This document shows positions 1-10,592 of a DNA stretch of 64,000 nucleotides, one piece after another; position 1 is the stretch's first letter, and the number at the start of each line of letters is the position of its first letter. Position numbers and translations under genes: made by a program. The notes beneath the pieces were generated by a model, which was given only the letters and a program-made list of their open reading frames with translations, did no database searches and had not been told where the DNA came from. Source of the stretch: Panax quinquefolius (lineage: Eukaryota; Streptophyta; Magnoliopsida; Apiales; Araliaceae); contig CM035170.1 of the NCBI GenBank assembly GCA_020205615.1, forward strand, positions 14,856,980 to 14,920,979. The letters are read 5' to 3'.

Positions 1-610
1 GACAACCCGAATTTTTGAAAATTATTAAAATAAGAATTTAATAAATAAAATTCTTATTAGGATATGAGAGAGTAATTTATGTTACATATAAATGTATATG
101 TTAATATGTTATCATTGTGAGATCGTAAATAATTAAAATATTTATCAAGTAAAATAAGTATTTTAGTTGAAATATTTATGGATTAAAATAAATATTCAAT
201 GGAAATTATTATGGAATAATTTATTTAACTATGATGATATTAAATTAATTGATGATAAATAATTTTATAATTTGTACATATTTATTACGTTAATGTGTTG
301 GTGATTTTCTAATTTAATTAAGTAATTAAATTAGAGGATTAATGATTGTTAAATAAAATTATAATTATATTGGCTAAATAGAAGCTATAATTTTATTAGT
401 AAGGTTTAATTGGATTTATTAATGAATTGAGATTAATTCAATACAAATAGTTAATGGGTGTGACAAGGGTATCATATGATAAGAAGGATTGTAAAAAAAA
501 TTAAATTAAAAAGGATATTTTGGGTGCTAGCCAAACATGGCCTAGTGACCCTTTGTTATTATAACTGATAGGCCATAATGTATACGCATTATGTTTATAT
601 CAGTTATATG
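1..610 (+). mobile_element. Left part of a chromovirus-type LTR, interrupted
   Basis: AT-rich, non-coding sequence starting with GACAACCCGAATTTTTG, which resembles the second base onwards of a gypsy LTR start (TGTGACAACCC). It stops at the target duplication of the inserted Tat/Ogre element and appears to continue at 21458, where TE-like non-coding sequence runs on to a chromovirus coding remnant. The true left terminus lies outside the window, so the LTR assignment is inference from position and context. No ORF of interest is present. Confidence 0.45.
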
Positions 611-615
611 AAGGT
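611..615. repeat. Left target-site duplication AAGGT
   Basis: AAGGT lies directly before the TG terminus of the left LTR and is repeated exactly at 21453-21457 directly after the CA terminus of the right LTR. A 5-bp duplication is what Ty3/gypsy integrases generate. It shows that 616-21452 inserted as one unit. Confidence 0.9.
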
Positions 616-1659
616 TGTCGACGTTGGGATTTTTGGGTGTCCCTTTCCGTTACTTGTTCTTTGGTGTTCTCATTTTAGGTGAGATTTGTTTGAAAAAGAC
701 AAGTGAAAAAGGCTCGACATGTATAATGTCGATGATGGGACTGTTAAGAGTCGCTAGTTGGTTTTTTAAATGGTTGTACAAACACAGCCGAGAAATGGTT
801 TGCACATTGACCCAGTGATGTGACACTGATATACGGGTCGGCGAAACCGAGATTCATTTAGGATCCGTGGACTTGGTTATGCGGGGGGAAGGTGTTAGGC
901 ACCCCCCGACATCCGTGTTACCACGGTGACCGCCTCTTTTCAAGAAACTATTATATGAGTGTGTGTGTGTGTGTGTGTGTGTGTGGGTCAATGTGTTGTT
1001 ATATGAAAGTTGCGCGAGGCCTCGTTCGAACCTATATACATAGGGTTTGAATTTATGTAAAAATTTAATTTTTAGCAAGATATGGCAATGATGTTTTATA
1101 AAAGAGGCTTTTCAAACCCTAATGCTCAATAGGAATTGAGACCTTTTACACCTCCATTTTTATTAAGTGAGCGGCTGGATTGATTTTATTTGACGGATGC
1201 AAAGCATCCGTATGAAAAATAATACATCCAAAAATAATGCCGACTTCCTCGTGGGTATGGAAACCATCTGAGGAAATACAAACATCCCAGAATAATTTAC
1301 AAGCTGCTTACAGCTGAAAATGTCCATCAAGGGAACCGAATCTAGATCCAATGAGATGAATCTGTGATCACATGATTCCTAGGCGCACAGAATATTGCAA
1401 TTTGTATAAAAGCAATAAGCAGGTATATATATAAAAGTGGTAAATATATATACAGACAGGATCACCAACCACGAAGCACCTCTATGGGGGATCAGAAATG
1501 AAAATAAAGTTGTGAATACGGTCAACCGCCATGAAGGAAACTCCAGGCGGGACAGAATGTAAATAAAGCTGTAAATGCGGTCAACTGCCACGAAGTAAAC
1601 TCCAGGCAGGACTAAATGTAAAGAAAGTAAAAATCGATCAATATCACGAAGGGAACTCG

Positions 1660-1670
1660 AGCGAGACAAA

Positions 1671-1709
<39 letters not shown>

Positions 1710-1867
1710 CAATAAACGCATTCTGGATGTAAAATCCGTGCTCATCGAACATAGTTCGACCACAGTTCATATATATATAAGTATATATATATAAAAGCGA
1801 GTAAACGCACTGCATCAAGTCTAGGCTCATCATGAACAAAGTTCACTTATACGATTAATATATATAA

Positions 1868-1908
<41 letters not shown>

Positions 1909-1961
1909 GAATAAACGCACTGCATCAAGTTCAGGCTCATCGACCAAAGTCCAACACACGT

Positions 1962-2005
<44 letters not shown>

Positions 2006-2051
2006 GCACTGGGCATCAAGTCTAGGCTCATCGAACAAAGTTCGATAGATA

Positions 2052-2098
<47 letters not shown>

Positions 2099-2215
2099 GC
2101 AATAAATGCTCCGCATCAAGTCTAGGCTCAATCGAGGCATAACTCGATAATGTTAGTCAATATATATATAAATATATATATATATATAATATATATATAT
2201 ATATACAGACCAGAA
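1660..2215. repeat. LTR-internal TA-rich minisatellite
   Basis: About six degenerate units of roughly 80-100 bp. Each combines a (TA)n run with a conserved block around AATAAACGCACTGCATCAAG, followed by TCTAGGCTCATCGAACAAAG. The matching array in the other LTR is at 19640-20240 with different (TA)n lengths, so it is a fast-changing tandem repeat. Tyrosine/isoleucine-rich ORFs here are translations of (TA)n. Confidence 0.85.
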
Positions 2216-2517
2216 TGAAACCACGGACCGAAGTCCGGGCAAAAGCAAGCAACACGACTCTCAACGTGTAGAAGGGTGTGTGTAAAGATGAAGAGAAAGA
2301 CTCTAAAGTGTGTGAGAAGGCTTATAGCTGACTGATAAAAAGGGCTTCTATATCTTTAGAGTGGGTAAACACTGGACTTTTGTGGGTACAAAAGAGGCTA
2401 TATATGAGCTCACAGGTGTTTGAAAGTGAGAAAATACAACTTTGTGTGGCAAGTGCAGAGAAAAATTGTGCGGGGTTTCCCCTCTTTTTTCTCTTAAAAT
2501 CAGCACCCCAAGCCTCT

Positions 2518-2525
2518 TATTTATA
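2518..2525 (-). promoter_or_regulatory. TATA box of the 3' LTR (minus strand)
   Basis: The + strand TATTTATA reads TATAAATA on the element's sense strand, in the context GCCTATAAATAAGAGGC. The equivalent site is at 20545-20552. Its place in mid-LTR fits a U3/R boundary promoter. The start site is not visible. Confidence 0.6.
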
Positions 2526-3117
2526 GGCAAAAGGTGCCCAGGTGTACACAATGGCTCGTGCCGCAGTGTACCCGTAGACGTGTCGGGTCGGCCGGGATTA
2601 CATTGGGTTGGGTCGTCTCGAAGTCGTGCATCACTCGAGCAATCAGTAATGTCCCCACGGATTTTGAGAAGTGCAATCCGAGCATCCGTTTTGTGGTATT
2701 CAGGACCTATTTCGGACCGCCGTTGTCGAGAGTTGTACGATGGCATGGGATTAGAGTTTGTACGAGGTCTTTGAAGATGGGACGATGCCCTCTGGTCTTC
2801 AAGCTTCAACTTTCATCCGTTACCCCGTACAATAGTCACTCGGGATTGGTTAGCCTTGTGGGACGTTGTTGCGTAGAGACGAGACGTGGCATCATGTCGG
2901 ACGAGATGGCGATGTTGCCCTCACAATGGTTATTCTTTGGATTGGTAGATAAGCGACGTTGCTCGAACTTCACCGAGATTGAATTGCTGCAGCATTTGTT
3001 GAAGGTCCTCATTGTCATCTTTGAGGTGTGCCTGTCTTCCCGATGTTATTGCCGTGTTGGCACAGTGTTACTCGTTGTGAGTGCCGAGATTAAAGCTGAT
3101 GACATTTGAAACAAGCA

Positions 3118-3288
3118 TTTCCGGGGTTATCTCTGAAACTGCATTCCTTGGGGTTATCACCAAGGTTGGTGGCTATTCCCATGGTTGGGATGAGAGATCG
3201 GATACCTCGGGGTTATCTCCAGATTAATCGATCTTCTCCGGTGTGTGTTCGGTATTGTATCTGCAAGTCTCGGGGTTAGATCCGAGGT
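3118..3288. repeat. Stem-loop cluster with constant GGTTATCN loop
   Basis: Four short hairpins: 3118-3138, 3146-3165 (CCTTGG / CCAAGG stem, loop GGTTATCA), 3205-3224 (CTCGG stem, partner damaged here) and 3269-3286 (CTCGG / CCGAG). The loop sequence stays near GGTTATCN while stem bases change together. The same cluster is at 21122-21293, where the third hairpin is intact, and in copy 2 near 58984-59160. It lies near the LTR end, next to the PPT. Function unknown. Confidence 0.7.
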
Positions 3289-3449
3289 TGAAACCGTTAC
3301 TCCTCCAGTTACGATCCGGGGTTGATCTTTGAACTTCCTGTAGTATCGGTATGGATTTGGATTGTCTTTCGTGGTTCTCTCTTAAAAGACGAATCATCCT
3401 CCCGCAATGTTAATGAATGATGAGTCTGAAAAATTTTGAGTGTCTACAG

Positions 3450-3462
3450 ATGCCCCTCTTTA
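3450..3462 (-). promoter_or_regulatory. Polypurine tract (PPT)
   Basis: Directly inside the 3' LTR. The minus strand reads GATAAAGAGGGGCATC and then the LTR start TGTAGACA. A purine run abutting the 3' LTR is the plus-strand priming site of LTR retrotransposons, and it confirms the minus-strand orientation. Copy 2 has the slightly altered equivalent near 59311-59323. Confidence 0.8.
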
Positions 3463-5439
3463 TCATACTCATGCATGGCGATGCATGGGTAGGATAAAGA
3501 ATCCTAGACACTTGAAATGCAGCAAGATAAACATGGTACTATAGATAGTAACATGATACAAATGTATGATGCATGTGTACGGGGTTGTGGCCCAACATGC
3601 TGGGGATGATTATTGGTTCCCTGTTGCTCCAACTGGGGATTGGCAATACCGACCAGATCTGATATTCAAGCCGAATCTGTTAGGATGTTGGTGTTGGAGT
3701 TATCACCAAATTCCTGTGTTCTTGATAACGACTTGATACTGAAGGGGTATCTCTTATGCGTAAGAGATCTGTGGGGATAAAGCTTGATCTATTTTAGGAT
3801 GTGTATAACATATTCCATCATCTATCCTCATTGATAATGTTGACCTCTCCTGGTTAGTATCACCAGAATATGTCATGATTCTGTTGGATTTACTGCCAAG
3901 CGCAAATGCTGTTAGGGATGCCTGACCTTTATTGACGTATGAATCAACGGCTGAAACATCCTGTGGGATATACTATCAAGGTTGCTTGACCTTCGCTGAC
4001 GTGAATCAATTGCTGAAACTCTGTGAGGAGATCGTCAAGGTTACTTTACCTTCGCTGATGTGTAGATCAACGGAGCATTGCGTTGTGACCCCCGCCGGGG
4101 ATCCGCTGGGGAATATGAGCAGCTGGGTATGAGAACCTCGAACAACTCTATAGCTCTGATAGGTTTAAATGCTATCGGCTGAAATGACGTCAAGGCTGCT
4201 TGACCTTCGTTGACGGACATGGCAACGTATGAACGTGTTGTAACCCCCCACCGGGGATCTACGTTGTAACCCCCGTCAGAGAATCACATTGTAACCCACA
4301 TTGGGGACTCACATTGTAACCGCCGTCGGGGACTCACGTTGTAACCCCTGTCGGGGACTCACGTTGTAACCCCCGTCGGGGACTCACGTAGGGTAACGAC
4401 CTGGAGTCTGCGGCATCGGACCTATATAAGGTATTGCCGTATGTGATTTGTGACAACTGAGGTCATCGGCAGAGTATACCTTGTGTTCAGGTGACTACCA
4501 ATGAGTGATGTACAGATTCAAAGTCTCATCTGAGAAGACCAGGATTGGAGTGTATGCTATTTTGCTCAATCGCGTGGCATTTTTATTCCCGATTTGACCT
4601 TTCTAGCCTGTAAGAACTCCGTTTTAACTCAAATTGGACCGAGCCAGAGGGGTGGGGCCCACATAGAGAGCCAGCAGTGCACTGCTATGACCCAGCGTGT
4701 GAGCTGCTGCCAGCGTGGATGATAAATCCCAGCAGCCTGCCTTCACAAGTCACTTTCAACTTGTTTCTCTCTAGAAAAAACCGTGAGCCACTTCCAGATT
4801 TGTTGAGTTTGGGCTACTTTCTGCAAATTCTGTCACCGTACAAGTGTTCTACACTATCCTGGTAATGTATGCATGTATTTTTCCAGTTTCTGTCCGTTAG
4901 ATTGTGAGATATTGCACGAAATGCATCTAAACACATAGTAGTGATTATGTATGCACAAATGACTTGATAAAAAATATTCAACATAGTAAATGTTAGTATT
5001 AAACCATGCTGAACATAATGATGTGAAAAAATTTGACTTCTGAGACAGTCAAATTGGCACCTTTTTCTGCTATTTTTTGTCCTATTTGAGGTCCAATGAG
5101 CAAAAGGTAGAAAGGCAAAATACTCCTAGCATTGAGGTTGGCCTTATGCATGATAATTGTGATTTTTAATCCATATATTCTGTATATGACTTTGGGGTAG
5201 GTGTGCTACAGAATGGCCACCTAGACATGCCTGTGCGCATGTGGATAGTCCTATTTTCAAAGGGGACTATGGCGAAATTTTTCCAAATATAGGCATTGGG
5301 TAGTCTTGCATTCTAACTCTATTATATGTTAAAGTAAATGAATGCATGCATATAGTCATATAATGCATTTTAGAAAGCTCCAGGTAAGGCAATACCACAC
5401 CCTTTCTGAGGTGATTTGGAGATTTGTTGTCCAGATATT
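3463..5439. other. Non-coding 3' region between LTR and antisense gene
   Basis: No credible ORF. It holds further short inverted repeats (for example CTGGTTAGTATCACCAG near 3852-3868 and GTCAAGGTTGCTTGAC-like units near 3976 and 4190), the 25-bp tandem array at 4233-4390, and about 800 bp of A/T-rich sequence well conserved in copy 2 (60700-61311). Being directly upstream of the + strand PMD gene, the 4600-5440 part is the likely place for its promoter, but I can point to no certain core element. Confidence 0.55.
4233..4390. repeat. 25-bp tandem repeat, six units
   Basis: Six direct copies built on GTTGTAACCCCCGTCGGGG plus ACTCAC; the last two differ at a single base. The CCCC/GGGG halves can pair. 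A stray unit lies near 4080. Copy 2 has the same array at about 60116-60270 with more divergence. Confidence 0.85.
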
Positions 5440-5729
5440 ATGGATCCGGATCAATAGAGCGATTCTTATAGGACCATTTCGGCGTCTGGCGGAGGGCTTC
5501 AAGTGCCTCGTCCCTGCTCGCCGCAGACTGACCTCGTTGGTTGGTGGAGGCTGTGATTCATCCCGTCCAGGCAGAGGTTCCAGACGTCGAGAACGAGGAG
5601 GTGGATATTGAGGATCCCGCTCCTGCTGTACATATCCCTCGCAAGGAGCTTCCGAGCATTCAGGTGGTGAACCCAGAGTTGCTAGGTGATTTGGGTAGAC
5701 ACCCATCGATGTACTTGCATGCTAACGAG

Positions 5730-5811
5730 GTATGACGTTAGACTTTATCTTCCTTCTTTCCTATTGATGAGGATTAAAAGGGTTCTGATGTTGATCTGTG
5801 CTTCATGCAAG
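5730..5811 (+). other. Predicted intron 1 of the PMD gene
   Basis: The donor is GAG|GTATGA. The acceptor region reads TGCAAG|TTCC here and TGCGGG|TTCC in copy 2, and both are explained by an ancestral TGCAG|GTTCC. Removing it joins NEV to PGFTQPRG in frame. The intron is 82 bp, inside the plant size range. Confidence 0.55.
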
Positions 5812-6460
5812 TTCCAGGTTTTACACAGCCTCGGGGGAACTGGTTTAGCATCCACTCCATGTACCAAGCACTTCATCCTGATTATAGAGCAGTAGTACAT
5901 GAGTGGGGATTTGGGGCATTTTTCTCCAACCTTCCCCGTCGTTGTCCCTGGGGTTACCTCAGGGCATTGTCTGAGCGATGGTTTCATCAGACTCAGTCAC
6001 TCCACCTGCTAGATGCGAGGTGCTGATGACGCCTATGGATTGGCGATTTATCACAGGTATGGAGTTTGGAGGGGAGCCAGTGCCTTGCATGGCGAATATT
6101 ACCCCTACTGCCGTCCGGTCCTTGTTAGGAGTTCCGGCGGGTGCGCTCAAAGGTAGGACTGTCTGTTCAGGTCCTTTGAGCGTAGATGTTATGAGCGGGC
6201 TATTGAGTGAGCCCATGCCTGATGATGTCAGGATCAGGGATCGCGTTTTGAGGCGATTGTTCCTGATGATCATTCGAGGCTGCTTCATAGCAGATAACTC
6301 TTCCACGGTATCTTTTGCTTTGTTCAGCACCACACGCGATGTGGACCGTATAGGAGAGTACGATTGGGGCTCTTACACCTTTTCCTATTTCCTCCGGGGC
6401 ATGCATCTGCGCTCACAGGGTTTGACCGAGGCTTGGCTAGGATTTTACCCATTTCTGCTG

Positions 6461-6540
6461 GTGAGTATTTCTCTTATCTTTTTCCTTTCACAGGTTAAGA
6501 GTGTTTACTGACAGCAGATGTTTTGCCATTGTGCTGGCAG
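6461..6540 (+). other. Predicted intron 2 of the PMD gene
   Basis: The donor is CTG|GTGAGT, followed by a pyrimidine-rich stretch, and the acceptor is GTGCTGGCAG|TTTTGG. The length is 80 bp. Splicing here gives PFLL|FWAYERLP in frame, which restores the conserved W-x-W/Y-E-R-x-P part of the domain. A nearer CAG at 6491-6493 would leave only 33 bp, too short for a plant intron. Confidence 0.65.
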
Positions 6541-7305
6541 TTTTGGGCCTATGAGAGGCTTCCATGTTTGCGTCCTGTGAGTGTGTTAGGCTTAGATACC
6601 TATCCACGAGGATGACGATGGCACCATTCAATATCTGAGGGCTTCGCTCATTGCCGTATGCAGCTGGAGCTACTGACGGCTGACGCCATTACATGGATTC
6701 CATACTCAGGGGATCATTTGATCATCGGTTTTGAGGATGGACACCCTACTGGAGTAGAGTATTTGATTTACACCCGGAGATTTCCTCTTTTCACAGATGG
6801 AGGCTGGGAGCTCTATTTAGGAGAGCGTGCTATTAGGAGCACCACAGGGGAGATTCAGATACCGATCTTGCCTCTTGTCGAGCGTCATTAGCTTTATATC
6901 ACAGTCACCCGCCATTGATATTGCATTGTTGGGAGTTAACGGTTTTGATTTATCCGAGAGTCCATGTACTCAGGAGATATTCCAAGCCGGTGGCTCCTTC
7001 AAGCCTATTGGGGCCCGATCCGCGCCACGAGTTTATGGGGACATGGTTCTGGATCATTGATGATGACGGATTGGGTAGCTTGTGTTCGAGCTCCGACCCG
7101 TATGACCCAGATTGATAGCTTGACCAGGCAGTTGGATCGGGCACAGATATTTATTCGGCATTTGGGCAGAGATCCAGCAGAGGTGGAGACATTTGTTCCT
7201 TCCAGCTCAGGTGTTGGCCCCTCAGATGACCCATTTGGTTTTGCCCGCGCAGATCCTCCCCTTTATAGGCCTGACATCCCTGTTGATAGAGATCCAGTAA
7301 CTTAG

Positions 7306-7979
7306 GAGGAGTTATATCAGGTGGACAGGATTGAGGATGTGGACATCGAGACCATTGTCTTCTTCTGATGTGTATTCTCGCTATATCTTTAGATAGACCT
7401 CTGTTAGATATTGGGTGGTTATTCCCCATTCTCGCTATATCTTTAGATAGGCCTCTGTTAGTAGTAGGGCGTTTGTGCCCCATTTTCATGTACTTGTAGC
7501 TGTACAGAGCTGATGTATTAGATGATGATATATTTAGGAATGTATGCACCATTTTTTCATTCCCTATATCATATTTCCATCCATTATCATGTTATGCATG
7601 TATCATGTTATGCATATGTATGTATGTCCGAGAGATACTCAGTATTGACCCTGGATGGTCTTATGACACGGCCGCATGATGTCTTCTTCGACGCTTAGCC
7701 ATATAGATCATACCCCACCGTCGGTGGTGGCATTGGGTATCTTGCTCGTGGTATGATAACATGTCACCACCGGATAGGGTGATTTGTAGATCTGTTATTA
7801 CAGATATACCATGACCCTTTTGGCATTTCGAGTTCCTCGCAGGATTTGTAGATGGGATGCTAGAGCATTGGCAATAGGATAGGCGGTGTATTTCGCTTTG
7901 GTACCCATAAGTTGACTCCTACTACGGAGGAGTATGCGTTTTGACGATCTTTGCCCTAAACCGACCTTACGTGCACATG
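7306..7979. other. Spacer between the two PMD-like modules
   Basis: No conserved ORF. It contains a 50-bp direct repeat (CATTCTCGCTATATCTTTAG and flanks, near 7370 and 7430) and T-rich sequence that could be the 3' end of the upstream gene. The same stretch in copy 2 (63179-63840) keeps the repeat. Confidence 0.5.
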
Positions 7980-7988
7980 GCTTTGGGA

Positions 7989-9441
7989 GACATGAGTAGA
8001 CGATTCATGACTCTCACCGGATTGAGGCGCAGTGGTGCGGGATGAGTGACATCCGCCACGTGATCTCTCGGCATTTTCTCGTGTGTGATGATTTGGTGCG
8101 GAGGATAGCTACTCACGACATTCGGGGATTTCACCGTGTGTCGGGAGGATCATTGGCGTTTGGCGAGAGTTGATGTCTTGATACTATGTGTCTTTCGTCA
8201 TACGTATACATGCCGCGAGTACATGGATGAGATAGATATAGGCGTTATCATGGGGGGTGAGAGCTCTCGGGGGGTCGTACCATTGTACCTATGATCGTGG
8301 CGAGACCTTGCGATCGGCGTCTCTCCCCAACGTACTTACCCGTCAGATGTGTTTACTGGGAGTTCGGTCATGCTGTATGTGTGGTTTATGTCACACTTGC
8401 GACCGGTTGGTACCTTTAGATGGCACGGGTATTGTTTCTCCCATGAGGTGGCTATGTCGTATTCCTTTTAGCCATCGGAGTGTGTAGATGCTCAGTCCTG
8501 GTCCGTATTTTTGGCAGATATCCGAGATCCATTTAGCATATTGTTGTGCTCGGGGCTTTGCTCACCATACAGCTTCATTACTCATGCTCCGGGCATGGAT
8601 TTTCTCCCTTTGGCTGGCTTGAGGGGCGTGACGACTTATCATCCATTGGCCGTGATGTCGCAGTTTGATAAGTTCCAGGATTTTCATTATTTCGAGGGGG
8701 CGGCAGTTCAGCACTCAGCTTCTCGATACCTCTCAGCCGAGGACCGATCTCGTGTATACGCTTGTTGGGATCAGCGTGAGCTAGCTGTTTTTCCTGCCAG
8801 TCGTCCCGGTTATTCCGCAGAGTACTCCGCATGGATGGAGACGAAGGTTTTATCGGCTGCAGCAGTATTTGCTGTACCGGAGATTAAGTTAGACGATGTA
8901 GAGCCTATAGAGGACATTAATACCTACATCGAGGAGGATACCGTTGTTGGGTTGCCAACATTTCTTCTGGATTCTCCTAGTACCAGTACTTTTGTGATCC
9001 AGCACTCGGCACAGTATTTAGAGCAGAGTCTTCATCTGATGACCTTTGAGAGAGATCAGATCCGATCTATGATATTGATTGCTCTGGATGTGAGGGACGC
9101 TGCCCTATTAGAGAGAGACGAGGCATTAGCTCATAGAGATGCCGCTGTGGTTGAGCGGGATGAGGCCAGGTCAGACAGAGATGCAGTGATAGTTGAGCGG
9201 GATAGTGCTATATCTGCCCGGGATGTGGTCATCACGAGATAATCTCGCAATGAGGTCCCTTACCACTGCTATGATCGCAGAGATGAGCACTTATATCGAT
9301 GAGCATATGGTCATCATGCAGATGGCTACAGATCTATTGGGTCGTGTGGATATTCTTATCCAGGAGACTACAGCTTTACCTCCTTCATCTGAGAGGGATG
9401 CCATGTTGATTTTGTTAGCTCGCATGTACCCTGATTCGTAG
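7989..9441 (+). pseudogene. Second PMD-like module with coiled-coil tail
   Basis: Broken + strand coding region. An ATG near 7989 opens MALGDMSRRF; a second frame from 8043 reads MSDIRHVISRHFLVCDDLV. The middle (8170-8510) is too damaged to read. The best part is 8511-9242: TYHPLAVMSQFDKFQDFHYF and a following W-x-Q-R / PGYSAEYSAWM pattern match the arginine/QF and Y-x-x-W tail of PMD proteins. It is followed by a charged heptad-like coiled coil (ERDEALAHRDAAVVERD) at residues 200-243. A frameshift near 9238 moves the reading to 9239-9441, ending in LARMYPDS and TAG. It is either a second PMD gene or the displaced end of one. The coiled coil looks like BPC/GAGA-binding proteins only in composition. 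Confidence 0.5.
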
Positions 9442-10592
9442 ATGAGCTTGTATTTACCTTAACAGACTAGCTTAGCCATTTTGTCATGTGCAGTTCACAT
9501 TGTATATATACCAAACAGCATTATATATGATAGGGAAATATATTTTTAGATCACTTCCCTTTTAGATATGCCTTGCTATTTGCTTGATATTTTTACTGCA
9601 CGCTTTGAGGCTTTGTGATCTTGATGAATTTTGAATTCTTCCTTGGTGGATGGACATTGAGTTGTCTCTGGATAGTTCAGAATGGATCATCGATCTATGT
9701 ATATCCCTACCATCTTTGGTGTCTTGGGACTTGTTTCTGTATAGAAATGTGGAGAGGAGTGTGGCTTTCCTCACTGAGATTGACCGCACCACAGATGGTC
9801 GCCAGTACTTTTGTTTAGGAGAAGCCTAGTTAATTCCACCTCTTATGGTTTAGTATTGCTCTTCGAGGTATGACCGCAGCTTAGATGGTCGCCGAATCTC
9901 CTATTTGGGAGGAGTTTAGGCAATTCCATCCCTTAGGTCTGAAGCCGAATGACATATAATGGATTGAAAGGGAATCCCAACACCCGTTGATAATGGTTTG
10001 TGTTTTGGTAGGGGGTGAGACCGCACCATGAATGGCTGCCTACGTACTCTTATTGAAGAGGAGATCAGGTCTGCGTTTGTTCGAACCTAGTCTAAGAGGT
10101 TCAACGTTGTATATGGCTGATATGGTGTAGGAATGTTTTTGGTTGTTTTTGTTTTTGTAAGGAGAAGAGGGTAGAAATGTTTTTGTTGTTTTTGTTTTAT
10201 TGCGACCAGGCCATATGAAATGGTTGCCTACGTACTCCTATTGAAGAGGAGATCAGGTCGACGTAGTTCACCCCTCAGGGCGAGAAGAAAAGCGTAATCC
10301 CATGTGCAGGTCAGAGTGCGGGGAGGAGAAAGTTTAATCCTATGTTGAGGATAAAATGCAGGCAGGAGAAGTTTGATCCCATGTATAGGTAGCCAAACTG
10401 CAAACGCAAGAGGTTCAATCCACGGTGGGATGACCTAAGTTGTATGAGCACAAAGGAGAAAGCCAGGCTGCTGGCTTGAAGAGTATGTTTCCCTGAGGGG
10501 CAAAGTGTAGAAAAGTTGTAGGTGGTAAAGGGTTAAAGAACCGGAATGACTGGTGACCTGATGATTATGCTCCAGGGTGTTTGCTGGTTACT
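9442..10592. other. Non-coding region between antisense modules and the integrase end
   Basis: No convincing ORF on either strand. The centre is the four-unit repeat array at 9777-10285. The rest (10290-10590) is purine-rich on the + strand. Confidence 0.5.
9777..10285. repeat. Four-unit hairpin-bearing repeat 3' of pol
   Basis: Units near 9777-9862, 9869-9945, 10015-10100 and 10201-10285 share GACCGCACCA...ATGGTCGCC, where GACC can pair with GGTC. This is followed by TACGTACTCTTATTGAAGAG or a variant whose CTCCT...AGGAG halves also pair. The two right-hand units are closest and keep TGCCTACGTACTC. Similar TGCCTACGTA sequence is, from memory, common 3' of pol in Tat/Ogre elements. Role unknown. 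Confidence 0.65.

Larger units (their letters stand above)
616..3448 (-). repeat. 3' LTR of the Tat/Ogre element
   Basis: About 2.83 kb, matching 18587-21452 along its whole length. It runs from TGTCGACG to GTGTCTACA on the + strand, giving TG...CA termini. It holds a (GT)n run near 959-986, a TA-rich minisatellite at 1660-2215, a minus-strand TATA box at 2518-2525 and a hairpin cluster at 3118-3288. ORFs inside it, including a 191-aa one at 2534-3109, are not conserved as frames in the other LTR and are not taken as genes. Confidence 0.92.
5440..7305 (+). pseudogene. Plant mobile domain (PMD) gene, antisense to the retrotransposon
   Basis: Spliced gene on the strand opposite to gag-pol. The start ATG at 5440 opens with MDPD, as many MAIN/MAIL-type PMD proteins do. 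PMD signatures in order: SERWFHQTQSLHL (about 5970-6010), FGGEPVPC, a central block with ADNSSTVSFALF and DVDRIGEYDWGSYTFSYF (about 6290-6395), FWAYERLP across the second intron junction, and WIPYSG near 6690. The tail (7100-7305) is hydrophilic and ends at TAG 7303-7305. Two introns of 82 and 80 bp are predicted. Defects are an early stop, a frameshift near 6010 and frame breaks near 6615 and 6900. PMD proteins are plant-specific, occur in nuclear silencing-linked proteins and in transposons, and have no agreed catalytic role. Copy 2 is at 61312-63178. Confidence 0.72.

Noticed and set aside
1612..1839. ORFs rich in Tyr-Ile repeats (also 19329-20004)
   Set aside because: Translations of (TA)n microsatellites.
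2534..3109. 191-aa ORF on the + strand
   Set aside because: Lies within the LTR, antisense to the element; the matching LTR at 20561-21114 breaks the frame, and there is no domain.
4677..4865. 62-aa ORF upstream of the PMD gene
   Set aside because: Not kept as a frame in copy 2; lies in the presumed promoter region.
5959..6333. 124-aa minus-strand ORF
   Set aside because: Shadow of the plus-strand PMD gene, whose motifs and splice sites define the real strand.
9010..9242. Coiled coil taken as a BPC/GAGA-binding transcription factor
   Set aside because: Only the ERD-type repeat composition is similar; no C-terminal DNA-binding domain with its conserved cysteines.
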